DNA of 64,000 bases, taken from NCBI GenBank assembly GCA_005798825.1, contig SYIL01000004.1, positions 1 to 64,000 on the forward strand. Reading direction: 5' to 3'. Under the pieces are notes generated by a model. The model was given only the letters and a program-made list of their open reading frames with translations. It was not told the DNA's origin and searched no databases. A program made the translations under genes and the position numbers. Position 1 is the first letter of the stretch. Every line of letters starts with the position of its first letter. Of this stretch, positions 46,662 through 56,294 are shown piece by piece. Source of the stretch: Bacteroidota bacterium. Lineage in GTDB: Bacteria > Bacteroidota > Bacteroidia > NS11-12g > UBA955.

Positions 46662-47291
46662 ATGGAAGAGCAGTTAATCAGCGCTTTTATTATCAGTCTT
46701 CTTCACGGTTTTATTCCGGGTCACTGGTTGCCTTTTTTGGGGTTAGCAAATAAGATGGGATGGAGCAAGGCTACAACAATGCGCTATACTTCTATGGCAG
46801 CATTTGCTCATGCTTTGGGTACAATTTTAATCGGATTAACAATCGCCTTACTTACCCGTTTCTCAGTTGATTCATCAGAATCGATTAAACTCATTGCGGG
46901 ATTTCATTTTAACAAAGTGGGTGCTTCGATATTAATTGTGCTTGGCTTTTGGTTTTTATATCGTCACCACAGACACCACCATTTTCATTTTCCAGAAACC
47001 GAAGACAAATCCCAGTCAAAATGGGTATTTTGGTCTATTTTTTTGGCATTGTTTTTATCACCCTGTATGGAAATCGAAGCCTATTTTTTAACCCTTGCAC
47101 CAATGGGTTGGCCGATAATAGCATTGCTTATTGTAATGTACTTTACAACCACCTGGCTGAGCATGATGGGAGGTATTTGGATTGGTTACAGTGGAATTAA
47201 AAAATGGAATTCACATAAATTAGAGCATAATGCTGGACTTATAACCGGATTTGTTATGGTGTTGTCTGGCTTATTACTGTTTTTTTCTTGA
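46662..47291 (+). CDS. polytopic membrane protein, possible NicO/UreH-like metal transporter
   Basis: A protein of 209 aa with about six predicted helices. The first helix has SLLHGFIPGHWLPFLGLANK. The central loop is His-rich (RHHRHHHFHFPETED), and a later helix reads LFLSPCMEIEAYFLTLAP. His-rich loops and paired HG/GH motifs recall nickel/cobalt efflux or sulfite-exporter/UreH-like families; I cannot fix which. Metal transport is an inference. TATTATTG (one mismatch to TAnnTTTG) ends 5 nt before the ATG. The last 38 bp overlap the end of the convergent yhhQ gene. Confidence 0.6.
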   Translation: MEEQLISAFIISLLHGFIPGHWLPFLGLANKMGWSKATTMRYTSMAAFAHALGTILIGLTIALLTRFSVDSSESIKLIAGFHFNKVGASILIVLGFWFLYRHHRHHHFHFPETEDKSQSKWVFWSIFLALFLSPCMEIEAYFLTLAPMGWPIIALLIVMYFTTTWLSMMGGIWIGYSGIKKWNSHKLEHNAGLITGFVMVLSGLLLFFS

Positions 47292-48018
47292 TTCCCAAAT
47301 AATGATCAATGAGGCCGCGGATAAAATATAAAAGGGGCAAAAGAAGAATTGCCATTACTAGTTTGTAGGCATAATTTATTGTTCCTACCTGTAAAATCCA
47401 AAGTAAATCATGTATACCGCTTAAATAAAAAGCGATTATTAATACAACATAGCTATCGATAAACTGGCTAACAACCGAGCTCCCGGTAGAACGTAACCAA
47501 ATATGTTTATCACCTGTTTTGGCTTTTAATTTTTCGAATATAAGTGCATCAACCATTTGGCCAATCAGGAATGCGACCAATGAACCCAGAATAATCATCA
47601 AGCCTTGTCCAAAAATTGCATTAAAAGCGTTTTCCATGTCATTCAGCCCTAGATTTTGACCACTCGAATTCCAACGATTCGCACCTTTAAGCGCCATGGC
47701 CAATCGTACAGCCAAAAATGAATACACTAGAAGTCCCGCAGCAATCCAAGACAATTTCTGTACACCTTTTTTGCCAAAATATTCATTGATTATGTCGGTT
47801 AAAATAAAAACAAAAGGCCATAATATAACTCCTGCTGTCATATCAAAATTGCATTTACCACCTAAAATTTGAAGGTTTGCTTGGGCTATGCCTAGTGTTC
47901 CTTCTAAAGAAAATATTTTAGCCCCGATAAATTCTGCAACAATGGCATTGGTTAAAAAAATCATACCAAGTACTAGAAACAAGTGATTTTTTTTATTGTC
48001 CAAAATTGAAATAGCCAT
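47254..48018 (-). CDS. yhhQ: queuosine precursor transporter (VUT/YhhQ family)
   Basis: A membrane protein of 254 aa of the vitamin-uptake-like/YhhQ family that imports preQ0/preQ1 for tRNA queuosine. Typical segments: TNAIVAEFIGAKIFSL, AGVILWPFVFILTDIINEYFGKKGVQK, and SQFIDSYVVLIIAFYLSG. The ATG at 48018 is used; a TATTTTTG element (48044-48037) ends 18 nt upstream, and the longer frame start (TTG at 48039) would lie within it. Confidence 0.9.
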   Translation of the reverse strand: MAISILDNKKNHLFLVLGMIFLTNAIVAEFIGAKIFSLEGTLGIAQANLQILGGKCNFDMTAGVILWPFVFILTDIINEYFGKKGVQKLSWIAAGLLVYSFLAVRLAMALKGANRWNSSGQNLGLNDMENAFNAIFGQGLMIILGSLVAFLIGQMVDALIFEKLKAKTGDKHIWLRSTGSSVVSQFIDSYVVLIIAFYLSGIHDLLWILQVGTINYAYKLVMAILLLPLLYFIRGLIDHYLGIKKKTVISQTTP

Positions 48019-48036
48019 ATTTTTAAAGTTAGAATG

Positions 48037-48044
48037 CAAAAATA
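48037..48044 (-). promoter_or_regulatory. TAnnTTTG promoter element of yhhQ
   Basis: TATTTTTG on the minus strand, 18 nt before the ATG at 48018. It rules out the longer TTG start. Confidence 0.5.
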
Positions 48045-48133
48045 GTTCAATGTTCGTCTATCAGAATAGACAATATAAACTTTGTAGATATTAACAGCAA
48101 AATGCGTTCGATTTTCTATAGATTTTTGAAGCC

Positions 48134-49201
48134 ATGTCTAATTTCATTAAAATAATAGCTTACAGTATATGTTTAGTCTGCCAATGTTGTCTGACAGAAA
48201 CAGGGCTTGCTCAGCAGACATTTTCTGTATTCATGGAAAAGGGTATTCGCTCAGATGAGGATAAAGAGTTTTTGCAAGCGGTTGCCAATTTTGAACACGC
48301 GATTGAGATTGAACCCAATAATGAACAAGCTTGGCTCAGCCTTGGTGTGGTTCGTACTCACATGAAAGAATATGGTTTGGCTGTGGTTGATTTTAACAAA
48401 GCCATTTACCTTAATCCCCAATTGATGACCGCATACTTGTATCGGCATATTGCCTTTCGAGAAACAGAAAATTATCTATTTGCTTTCAGTGATATAAATT
48501 ATTATTTGGCGCACAATCAGGGAGATACCATCGCCAGAAAGTATCGTTTTGAAATCTCAATGCTTTTGAAAGAATGGTCAGTTGCTGCTGACGATTTATT
48601 TTGGATTCGCAATAATTTGGGCGAAGATATGTTTACAGCAATGTTCACTCAATTGGCTGCTTCAATTCAGGCGACCAAATCGTTTGCAGAATTTCAACCC
48701 ATAGTAACACAATGTAGTTTGGCAAACCCTTCCAATGTAACTGTATTGTTGTCGATGGTCAATAATTCTTATCAATTGTCTGATTATAACACCTGCTTGA
48801 GGGCCGTTAACCCAGCCCTGGTTTTCCAACCACATAATCTTCACCTATTGAAAATCCGTGCAGATGTTTTATTTTATCTCAACCAATTAGAAGAATCGGA
48901 AAAGGCATTTGAATATTTATTGCAATTGGAATCAACAGACGGAAACGCAATGGCAGATTATGGTCATTGTCTATTGCAATTAAAAAAATGGGGGGAGGCA
49001 GATGAGTGGCTAACAAAATCCATTGCCAACAAAAATACAAGTCCGGCATACGCTTATTTGGGAAGAGGAATTGCACGTTTTAATATGGGAAAAACTGGAA
49101 TTGCTTGCACTGATTGGGAAAGAAGCTATTTGTTGGGAGAAAAAAATGCTCAAAAATGGCTTGAAGAAAATTGCCCATCTACAAACAATAGCAAACCATG
49201 A
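48134..49201 (+). CDS. secreted TPR-repeat protein
   Basis: A protein of 355 aa with an export signal (IIAYSICLVCQCCLTETGLA). TPR units start at ~35 (FLQAVANFEHAIEIEPNNEQAWLS-type helix pairs) and recur to the end, with a central part (~130-230) less clearly repeated. It is a likely periplasmic scaffold with no enzyme motif. GATTTTTG (one mismatch to TAnnTTTG) ends 5 nt before the ATG. Its stop overlaps the start of the lytic transglycosylase gene (ATGA), so the two products may act together at the cell wall. Confidence 0.8.
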   Translation: MSNFIKIIAYSICLVCQCCLTETGLAQQTFSVFMEKGIRSDEDKEFLQAVANFEHAIEIEPNNEQAWLSLGVVRTHMKEYGLAVVDFNKAIYLNPQLMTAYLYRHIAFRETENYLFAFSDINYYLAHNQGDTIARKYRFEISMLLKEWSVAADDLFWIRNNLGEDMFTAMFTQLAASIQATKSFAEFQPIVTQCSLANPSNVTVLLSMVNNSYQLSDYNTCLRAVNPALVFQPHNLHLLKIRADVLFYLNQLEESEKAFEYLLQLESTDGNAMADYGHCLLQLKKWGEADEWLTKSIANKNTSPAYAYLGRGIARFNMGKTGIACTDWERSYLLGEKNAQKWLEENCPSTNNSKP

Positions 49202-50109
49202 AAACACAATGTTTCTTGCCTTTGTTTCTCTGTTTTCTTTGGCTTAACCTAGCCAACTGCCAACAAACACAAAAGAATATTCTTAAAATCAATAAAGATT
49301 CTTTTGCTGTTATTAAAATACCCAAATCACAGTTACAATTTTTTTCTACAACCCCCTCCGTTTTGTTTTGGATTCGGGTAATAAACACAAACAAGGATTC
49401 CTGCATTATTGTGCACAAGGAATCCCGAAAAATATTAGAAACCATTGGCTCGGATTGTTTGGATACTTTGGACAAATACAATAAGCTTGATTCGGTGTCT
49501 GACTGTTATCGAAATCAATACAAGTTTGACAGTACTCAACAGATTAAATTTGTTCGTGGTAAAAAGGATTTTTTTGATTTTTCTCAGGTGGGCATTCTTG
49601 TTGACGACGCCAAAAAAATATTTGAACTTTATAATGTGAACCCAATATATGCACAATTAATTCTGCTAATTGAATCACCCAACAACTCCAAAGCCAGCTC
49701 GATTTCGGGAGCTGTGGGGCATTACCAACTCATGCCATTTGTGGCAAAAAAATACAAATTGGTTGTAAGCAAAGCAAGGGATGATCGCCATGATTTTGAC
49801 AAAAGCAGTATGGCAGCGGCAAAATTATTGCGGGATTATTGTATACCCAATGCCCGAAATATTTCGATTTCTATCGGGTTAAGCCCAGATGAAAATGCAT
49901 TGTGGTTTCAGTTACTGGTAATGCATGTATACAACGCAGGAGCGGGAAATGTGAGAAAAGCAGTTTCATATATTGGCCAATGCGCTAATGGAAATGAATT
50001 AATTTTAAAGTTGTGGAAAACCCAAGTTGGAGCGTTTGGAAATGCCTCACAAAACTACAGTCAAGTGGCCCTGGCCAGTTATATAAATTATTTGCAATGG
50101 TTGGAGTAA
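49198..50109 (+). CDS. lytic transglycosylase, SLT domain
   Basis: An exported murein lytic transglycosylase of 303 aa. The signal peptide ends near LANC/Q; its Cys is not in a good lipobox. The SLT domain (~150-290) holds the catalytic Glu in LILLIESPNNSKASSISGAVG, then HYQLMPFVAKKY, and the AYNAGxGNV-type VYNAGAGNVRKAV. It cleaves glycan strands of peptidoglycan in the periplasm. It overlaps the TPR gene by 4 bp. Confidence 0.87.
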   Translation: MKTQCFLPLFLCFLWLNLANCQQTQKNILKINKDSFAVIKIPKSQLQFFSTTPSVLFWIRVINTNKDSCIIVHKESRKILETIGSDCLDTLDKYNKLDSVSDCYRNQYKFDSTQQIKFVRGKKDFFDFSQVGILVDDAKKIFELYNVNPIYAQLILLIESPNNSKASSISGAVGHYQLMPFVAKKYKLVVSKARDDRHDFDKSSMAAAKLLRDYCIPNARNISISIGLSPDENALWFQLLVMHVYNAGAGNVRKAVSYIGQCANGNELILKLWKTQVGAFGNASQNYSQVALASYINYLQWLE

Positions 50110-50442
50110 CACTATTTGAGATGAGCAAATTCTTTGCGGTGATGGTGCAGCGTAACTCGACAACCATCGAACAATTCAAAATTCGTCCAGCAACACAAAT
50201 TCACCAAAAATCAATTTTATTTCGATTGGCGGTTCTCTATTTATCCTTTGGCCAAATGTTTTTATTAACAATTCGTAAATTTTATTTTTTACACCCTGAA
50301 ATATCGTAATAACGACAACAATTTGAATAGGATACATCAATTATTTAGACCAATTTTAAATTATGAAATTTGTTGTGAATTTGTTTCAAGTTGGTGCTTC
50401 ATTGATTTATCTTTGCAGTGCAAAAAGAAGTGTTCTTTAAAC
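50110..50442. other. 333-bp intergenic region upstream of actA
   Basis: The longest stretch in the window without a gene. It is AT-rich. A short frame (to 50309) that starts inside the transglycosylase gene runs through it but has no recognisable features and is probably noise. No tRNA or stable hairpin was found. It holds the TATCTTTG element at 50408-50415, so it is probably the control region for the act operon. Confidence 0.5.
50408..50415 (+). promoter_or_regulatory. TAnnTTTG promoter element of the act operon
   Basis: TATCTTTG ending 27 nt before the ATG at 50443. The leader would be about 20 nt. Nearby TTTG/TTG triplets are at 24 or 14 nt, not 19. Confidence 0.5.
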
Positions 50443-51756
50443 ATGTTTAAACAAAATACAAAATTCTGGATGCTCTCTGCCTTTATGGCTTTGACATCAT
50501 CTGCATTTACCCAAGATTTGCCCGATGCCGATAATGGAAAAAAACTATTTGAAGCCAATTGTCTCGGTTGTCATGCCATTGATAAAAAAGAAATAGGGCC
50601 CGCCCTCCGGGGTATTCACCTTCGAAGAACACCTGAATGGTTGGTTCAATGGATTCGAAACAATGAGAAGTTTCGAAAGGTAACAAAAGACCCAGATGCA
50701 ATTGCTCTTTACAACGAGTATAATGGGGCTGCAATGAATGTGTTTGAAAACCTCACGCCAGTCAATGTTCAGGAAATAGTTGAGTATATCAAGACTGCGC
50801 CAGAAGCACCAAAAACTGCCGTTGTGATTGACGCTGGTGATGGAACAAAAAAAGAAGATAATACCAACCTGTATATTTTACTTACTCTGGTTGCCATTTT
50901 AAGCATTGTCCTGTTGATATTGGCCAGAGTTAAAAACACATTGCGAAGAATCGCTGCTGAAAAAAATCCAGAAGAATATGCCGAATGGCTAGCTCCAAAA
51001 AAAGGCTTTTTTGAAAAATCACTTCCAGGGAAATGGGGCAAATTAAATCCCACTGTTTTAACCTTGTTTGCTATAGTAATAGTGAGTGTTCCTGCGTTGT
51101 ATTACGGATTTGAATTTAGCATAACGGAGGTCGCTGTTCAAAAAGGATACGCACCCAAGCAACCCATAGCGTTTTCTCATCAACTGCATGCTGGTCAATT
51201 GAAAATGAATTGTCAATATTGTCATTCTTCTGTCGAAAAAAGCAAACAGGCTTCAATCCCTGCATTGAATACCTGTATGAATTGCCACAAGGGTGTTCAA
51301 CTTACTGAAAAATACAATGGTGAAATTTCCCCTGAAATCAAAAAAATATATACGGCCTTAGATTATAATCCTGAAGGCAAAGAGGGCGAGCAATATGGAA
51401 AAAATCCCCGTCCTGTTCGCTGGATTAGAATCCATAATTTACCCGATCATGCCTATTTTAATCACTCTCAACACGTTAAAGTAGGTAAGCAATCTTGTCA
51501 GACATGCCATGGTGCCATTGAGAAAATGGAAGTTGTTCAACAGGTGAATACGCTTCAAATGGGGTGGTGTATAGATTGTCACAGAGTTTCACAAGTAGAT
51601 GTTGCCAATAATAATTATTACAAAGCGCTTCATGACAAAGCCAAGGCTGATATTGCCAAAAATAATCAGAGTAGCAAGTATTTTTCAGCTGACGGAACTG
51701 TTAAGTTAACAGCAGCTATGAATGGCGGACTGGAATGTTCCAAATGTCACTATTAA
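50443..51756 (+). CDS. actA: alternative complex III subunit ActA, hexaheme cytochrome c
   Basis: A protein of 437 aa. Signal peptide (WMLSAFMALTSSAFTQ), an N-terminal mono-heme domain (CLGCH) closing in EIVEYIKTAP, a membrane helix (~130-155), a second helix (~210), then five heme sites: CQYCH, CMNCH, CQTCH, CIDCH and CSKCH. The six CxxCH motifs make this longer than a plain pentaheme ActA, with the mono-heme module at the front. It carries electrons within the quinol:cytochrome c reductase. The frame extends to 50323, but the ATG at 50443 gives the signal peptide and follows the promoter. It is the first gene of actABCDEF. Confidence 0.93.
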   Translation: MFKQNTKFWMLSAFMALTSSAFTQDLPDADNGKKLFEANCLGCHAIDKKEIGPALRGIHLRRTPEWLVQWIRNNEKFRKVTKDPDAIALYNEYNGAAMNVFENLTPVNVQEIVEYIKTAPEAPKTAVVIDAGDGTKKEDNTNLYILLTLVAILSIVLLILARVKNTLRRIAAEKNPEEYAEWLAPKKGFFEKSLPGKWGKLNPTVLTLFAIVIVSVPALYYGFEFSITEVAVQKGYAPKQPIAFSHQLHAGQLKMNCQYCHSSVEKSKQASIPALNTCMNCHKGVQLTEKYNGEISPEIKKIYTALDYNPEGKEGEQYGKNPRPVRWIRIHNLPDHAYFNHSQHVKVGKQSCQTCHGAIEKMEVVQQVNTLQMGWCIDCHRVSQVDVANNNYYKALHDKAKADIAKNNQSSKYFSADGTVKLTAAMNGGLECSKCHY

Positions 51757-51781
51757 TAGTATCTAAACAAGAATAAATACC

Positions 51782-54700
51782 ATGTCAAATAATATCAACT
51801 ATTGGAAAGGGGAGGATGAGTTATCAAAAAGTAAGTCTTTTGTAAGTGCCCAAAAAAATGAGTTTCATGATGATCTCCCTTTGGATGAGATTTTCAATGA
51901 GGAGTCAATAGAACTTAAGGCAAATCGCAGGGATTTCTTAAAATATTTTGGATTTAGTGTTACTGCAGTTGCATTGGCAGCATGTTACAAAACAAAGATT
52001 CGGAATGCGATTCCCTATTTGGTTGAGCCTGAAGCTTCAGTATCTGGGGTGGCGAATTACTTTCGTTCGACCTGTGGGGCCTGTTCTTCTTCTTGTGGTA
52101 TCGAAGTGAAAGTCCGTGAAGGAAGGCCCATAAAAGTTGATGGAAGTGTAGATTCTCCAATTTCACAAGGTGGAACTTGTTCGGTAGGCCAGGCATCTAT
52201 TCTTTCCTTATATGATAATGAGCGTTTGGCAAATCCTTTGGTAAATGGCTCAGAGCAAAAAGAATGGGCATTGATCGATGCAACTGTTTTAACCCAATTG
52301 AATGCGTTAAAGTCTTCCAATTCTAAAATTGTTTTACTCAGTGGCTCTATTCATAGCCCTAGCACACTTAAAAGTATAGAAAAATTTACAAGCGCATTCC
52401 CAAGCCTTGAGCATGTTAGTTACGACGCAATTTCATACAGTGGGATATTGGATGCCAATGAAACAGATTTTGGTCAGCGGGTTATTCCTACTTATAAATT
52501 TGGCGAAGCGAAAGTAATCGTAAGTTTCGCAGCTGATTTTTTGGGAACTTGGATTTCGCCAGTTGAATATTCTAAAGGATATACCCAGCATCGCCAACCA
52601 GGTGTTAAAGGAGGAATGTCCAAGCATATTCAATTTGAAAGTAGTCTGAGTATGACCGGTGCAAACGCAGATCACCGTTTCCCCATGAGGGTTTCTCAAG
52701 AAGCCCTGTATGTTGCTTCTTTATACAATTATATTGCAATTGCAAATGGAACTAAGCAAATCCCTATTCCTTCTCAAGGAGAATTGGCTGGAAATGCAAT
52801 CAAAAAAACGGCAGAAGTTCTGTTGAAGTCACAAGGAAAATCGATTGTCATTTCTGGCAGTAATGAAACTGAGATTCAACAAATAATCAACGGTATTAAT
52901 ATGTTGTTGGGCAATTATGCCACCGCAATAGATTTAGCCAATCACAGCAACCAATTTAAAGGATCAGATAAGAAGACGGCAGAAGTTCTTAAGGGGCTTA
53001 ATAATGGTGCCATCGGGGGAATAATATTTTATGGGGTCAACCCAGTATACAACCACAATGGAAAAGAATGGGCAGCCGGTATCAAAAAAGCCAAATTGTC
53101 TATTTCCTTTTCATCTTCCCAAGATGAAACTGCCGCACTTTGTAATTTTGTTTGTCCAGACAACCACTATTTGGAAAGTTGGAATGACGCAGAGCCAAGA
53201 AAAGGAGTATACCATTTTACACAGCCGACCATTTCCAATGTGTTCAATACCCGCCAAGCACAAATTTCAATGCTTACATGGTCCAATGCTCTGGTAGTTC
53301 CCGAAAAAGACCCCTTTGCATCCAAGGCCATTTTATCCCAAAAATTTCACGCATCTGCATTTTATAATTTTATGCGGGACAATTGGGCAAAGGTGCTCAT
53401 CTCCAATGAAAGTTTTAATGCTGCATTGGAAAAGGGGGTATTGTTAGAAGAGCCACTTGTCGGAATTCCTGCATACGAAGGGAAAGTTGATGGATTTGCA
53501 TCTTATGTATTAGCAAATTCGAAAGTTTCAGGGATAGAAATGATACTGTATCAACCCGTAGGCGTCAGGGATGGAGCCCATGGCAATAATCCGTGGTTGC
53601 ATGAAAATCCTGACCCCGTAAGCAAGGTTTCTTGGGACAATTATATTGCTTTGCCTAAGTCATTGGCAGTTGCCCTAGAGATCAGCGAAGGGGATACCGT
53701 AAATGTTACCCTTGGCAAGCTTGTGTATGCGGGTGTTCCAACCATAATTCAACCTGGACAGGCCAATAATACTATTTCAATGGCTTTGGGCTATGGAAGA
53801 ACCCATGCGGGAAAAGTCGGGGGAAGCATTGACAAGGGATACAATTCCATTGGGGTTAACGGATTTGCTTTTGTCAACAATACAGGCAATAGAAATTTTG
53901 TAATCAAAAACGTAGAAATTACCAAGAGCGACGATACCTATAATCTTGCTCAAACCCAAACACACCATACCATTGAAGGTCGAGATATTATCAGAGAATC
54001 TTCCTTTGAGGCATGGAAAAAAAGCCCGAATGCGGGCAATGATAAGGCCAAAACCCATGTGTATACAATTTGGGAGAAACCAGAATATCGCAAGGATGGA
54101 GCGCCCAACCACTTATGGGCCATGGCCATTGACCTTAACTCCTGCACAGGGTGTGGGTCTTGTGTTGTAAGCTGCTCAATTGAAAACAATGTTCCCATTG
54201 TGGGTCGCGAACAAGTTCTTTTACGCAGAGAGATGCATTGGATTCGCATCGATCGTTATTACGCATTCCGCAGTAAGGAGGGCAATTTGACCCGAGAAGA
54301 CGAAATTGCCAACCAAGATAAAAAGGGCAATCATGATCATTGGCAAGATGTGAGTGTACTGTACCAACCGATGATGTGTCAGCATTGCTCGAACGCGCCA
54401 TGCGAAACTGTTTGTCCGGTATTGGCCACCACCCACAGTTCGGAGGGCTTAAATCAAATGACGTATAATCGTTGTATTGGTACAAAATATTGTGGAAACA
54501 ATTGTCCTTATAAAGTTCGCCGTTTCAATTGGTTTCGATACAACGACAATGATGCTTTCGATTTCAATTTTAACAATCCTTTGGGTAAAATGGTGATTAA
54601 CCCAGATGTTACCGTAAGAACAAGGGGGGTGATGGAAAAATGTTCCTTCTGTGTGCAACGCATTCAAGAAGGGAAATTGTCTGCCAAAAGGCAGGGAAAA

Positions 54701-54901
54701 TCTCCGAATCAAGTTGCAGTTCAAACAGCTTGTCAAAGGGCATGTCCAAGCAATGCAATTGTTTTTGGCGATTTACATAACCCTGAAAGTGAAGTAAGTA
54801 AATTATATAAAAATGAGCGTGGATTTACGGTTCTCGAAGAACTTAATATACAGTCATCCGTGATGTACATGACAAAAATTCGAAATAATGACACAATTTA
54901 A
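51782..54901 (+). CDS. actB: alternative complex III subunit ActB, molybdopterin-like/iron-sulfur protein
   Basis: A protein of 1039 aa. A twin-arginine-like signal (NRRDFLKYFGFSVTAVALAAC) is followed by a lipobox-like Cys. A molybdopterin-oxidoreductase-like domain (~70-740) keeps the N-terminal CGACSSSCGIEV cysteines; in this family no Mo cofactor is bound. A four-cluster ferredoxin-like domain (~780-1010) has CTGCGSCVVSC, CQHCSNAPCETVCP, CIGTKYCGNNCP and the CSFC...CQRACP set. It transfers electrons from quinol to the heme subunits on the periplasmic side. Confidence 0.94.
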   Translation: MSNNINYWKGEDELSKSKSFVSAQKNEFHDDLPLDEIFNEESIELKANRRDFLKYFGFSVTAVALAACYKTKIRNAIPYLVEPEASVSGVANYFRSTCGACSSSCGIEVKVREGRPIKVDGSVDSPISQGGTCSVGQASILSLYDNERLANPLVNGSEQKEWALIDATVLTQLNALKSSNSKIVLLSGSIHSPSTLKSIEKFTSAFPSLEHVSYDAISYSGILDANETDFGQRVIPTYKFGEAKVIVSFAADFLGTWISPVEYSKGYTQHRQPGVKGGMSKHIQFESSLSMTGANADHRFPMRVSQEALYVASLYNYIAIANGTKQIPIPSQGELAGNAIKKTAEVLLKSQGKSIVISGSNETEIQQIINGINMLLGNYATAIDLANHSNQFKGSDKKTAEVLKGLNNGAIGGIIFYGVNPVYNHNGKEWAAGIKKAKLSISFSSSQDETAALCNFVCPDNHYLESWNDAEPRKGVYHFTQPTISNVFNTRQAQISMLTWSNALVVPEKDPFASKAILSQKFHASAFYNFMRDNWAKVLISNESFNAALEKGVLLEEPLVGIPAYEGKVDGFASYVLANSKVSGIEMILYQPVGVRDGAHGNNPWLHENPDPVSKVSWDNYIALPKSLAVALEISEGDTVNVTLGKLVYAGVPTIIQPGQANNTISMALGYGRTHAGKVGGSIDKGYNSIGVNGFAFVNNTGNRNFVIKNVEITKSDDTYNLAQTQTHHTIEGRDIIRESSFEAWKKSPNAGNDKAKTHVYTIWEKPEYRKDGAPNHLWAMAIDLNSCTGCGSCVVSCSIENNVPIVGREQVLLRREMHWIRIDRYYAFRSKEGNLTREDEIANQDKKGNHDHWQDVSVLYQPMMCQHCSNAPCETVCPVLATTHSSEGLNQMTYNRCIGTKYCGNNCPYKVRRFNWFRYNDNDAFDFNFNNPLGKMVINPDVTVRTRGVMEKCSFCVQRIQEGKLSAKRQGKSPNQVAVQTACQRACPSNAIVFGDLHNPESEVSKLYKNERGFTVLEELNIQSSVMYMTKIRNNDTI

Positions 54902-54921
54902 TTTATCAAAATAACACTAGA

Positions 54922-56271
54922 ATGATACACGATTCAATTCTTAGAGATAGGTTGGTGACAGGTGATAAAACATCATCCGATGTTACCCGCGATATTTTGC
55001 GCCCCATTTTAAACAATCCCTCTAAATCCTGGAAAATTGGCTTCACTATATCTGTTATATTTTTGGGAATTTTTGCAATAAGTCTTTTTAATACCTTGTG
55101 GAATGGTATTGGTGTTTGGAATATCAACAAATCTGTAATGTGGGGTTGGGATATTACCAATTTCGTATTTTGGATTGGCATTGGTCACGCGGGTACATTA
55201 ATCTCAGCAGTTTTATTATTGTTTCGCCAAAAATGGAGAATGAGTATCAATCGATCTGCCGAAGCGATGACGATTTTTGCGGTTGTTTGTGCCGCGATGT
55301 TCCCTGTTTTTCACATGGGTAGGGTTTGGGTAGGGTATTGGGCATTGCCATTGCCAAACGCTTTCGGTTCATTGTGGGTTAATTTTAACTCCCCATTATT
55401 ATGGGATGTATTTGCAATTTCTACATATTTTAGTGTTTCACTTTTATTTTGGTATATTGGTTTGATACCTGACATTGCTACCATTAGAGATAAAGTAACT
55501 TCCAAACTTGGAAAGGCAATGTATGGTTTCTTTTCAATGGGTTGGACTGGCTCTACAAGAACCTGGGCCCGTTATGAATTAATCTCGTTGATTTTGGCAG
55601 GCTTGAGCACGCCATTGGTTTTATCGGTTCATACCATTGTATCCACTGACTTTGCTACTTCGTTGGTTCCTGGATGGCATACTACAATTTTCCCTCCATA
55701 TTTTGTAGCAGGTGCTATATTTTCTGGATTCGGCATGGTCGCAAGTCTTTTGGTTGTTGCTAGAAAAGTAATGAACTATGAAAATTATATAACCATTGGC
55801 CATTTGGATGCGATGTGTAAAATAATTATGGTAACCGGCAGTATTGTGGGAATTGCCTATCTAACAGAATTTTTTATTGCATGGTATTCTGGAAATGAGT
55901 ACGAACAATATGCGTTTGCAAATCGTGCATTTGGTCCATATTGGTGGGCCTATTGGAGTATGATGAGTTGTAACCTAATCGCACCCCAAGTTTTTTGGTT
56001 TCGTTGGGCAAGAACAACACCATGGTTTATTTTCATTATGAGTATTGTCGTGAATGTTGGTATGTGGTTTGAACGTTTTGTAATCATTGTAACTTCTCTT
56101 CACAGAGATTATTTGCCATCGAGTTGGGTTATGTATTCAGGTTCACTCACAGAAGTAGGTCTGTTTTTGGGCACATTTGGTATCTTTTTTACTTTCTTTT
56201 TCCTATTTGCGAAATTCCTGCCGGTGATTAATATGTCGGAAATAAAATCCATCATGCGCAACCGCGAATAA
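54922..56271 (+). CDS. actC: alternative complex III subunit ActC, NrfD-like quinol-binding membrane protein
   Basis: A PsrC/NrfD-family membrane subunit of 449 aa with about ten helices. Conserved stretches include WGWDITNFVFWIGIGHAGTL and VFHMGRVWVGYWALPLPN in the N-terminal helices, with His residues placed for quinol contact and the proton path. It pairs with ActF in the membrane part of the complex. It lies 20 nt after actB. Confidence 0.94.
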   Translation: MIHDSILRDRLVTGDKTSSDVTRDILRPILNNPSKSWKIGFTISVIFLGIFAISLFNTLWNGIGVWNINKSVMWGWDITNFVFWIGIGHAGTLISAVLLLFRQKWRMSINRSAEAMTIFAVVCAAMFPVFHMGRVWVGYWALPLPNAFGSLWVNFNSPLLWDVFAISTYFSVSLLFWYIGLIPDIATIRDKVTSKLGKAMYGFFSMGWTGSTRTWARYELISLILAGLSTPLVLSVHTIVSTDFATSLVPGWHTTIFPPYFVAGAIFSGFGMVASLLVVARKVMNYENYITIGHLDAMCKIIMVTGSIVGIAYLTEFFIAWYSGNEYEQYAFANRAFGPYWWAYWSMMSCNLIAPQVFWFRWARTTPWFIFIMSIVVNVGMWFERFVIIVTSLHRDYLPSSWVMYSGSLTEVGLFLGTFGIFFTFFFLFAKFLPVINMSEIKSIMRNRE

Positions 56272-56294
56272 TGATTAACTTTTTATAAAAAATA

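Noticed and set aside
50013-50309. A 98-codon plus-strand frame upstream of actA
   Set aside because: It starts inside the transglycosylase gene, has no start signal or domain, and nothing in its sequence suggests a protein.
50110-50330. Possible tRNA or small RNA gene in the actA upstream region
   Set aside because: No cloverleaf, no T-loop GTTCRA-type sequence and no stable hairpin could be found by eye.
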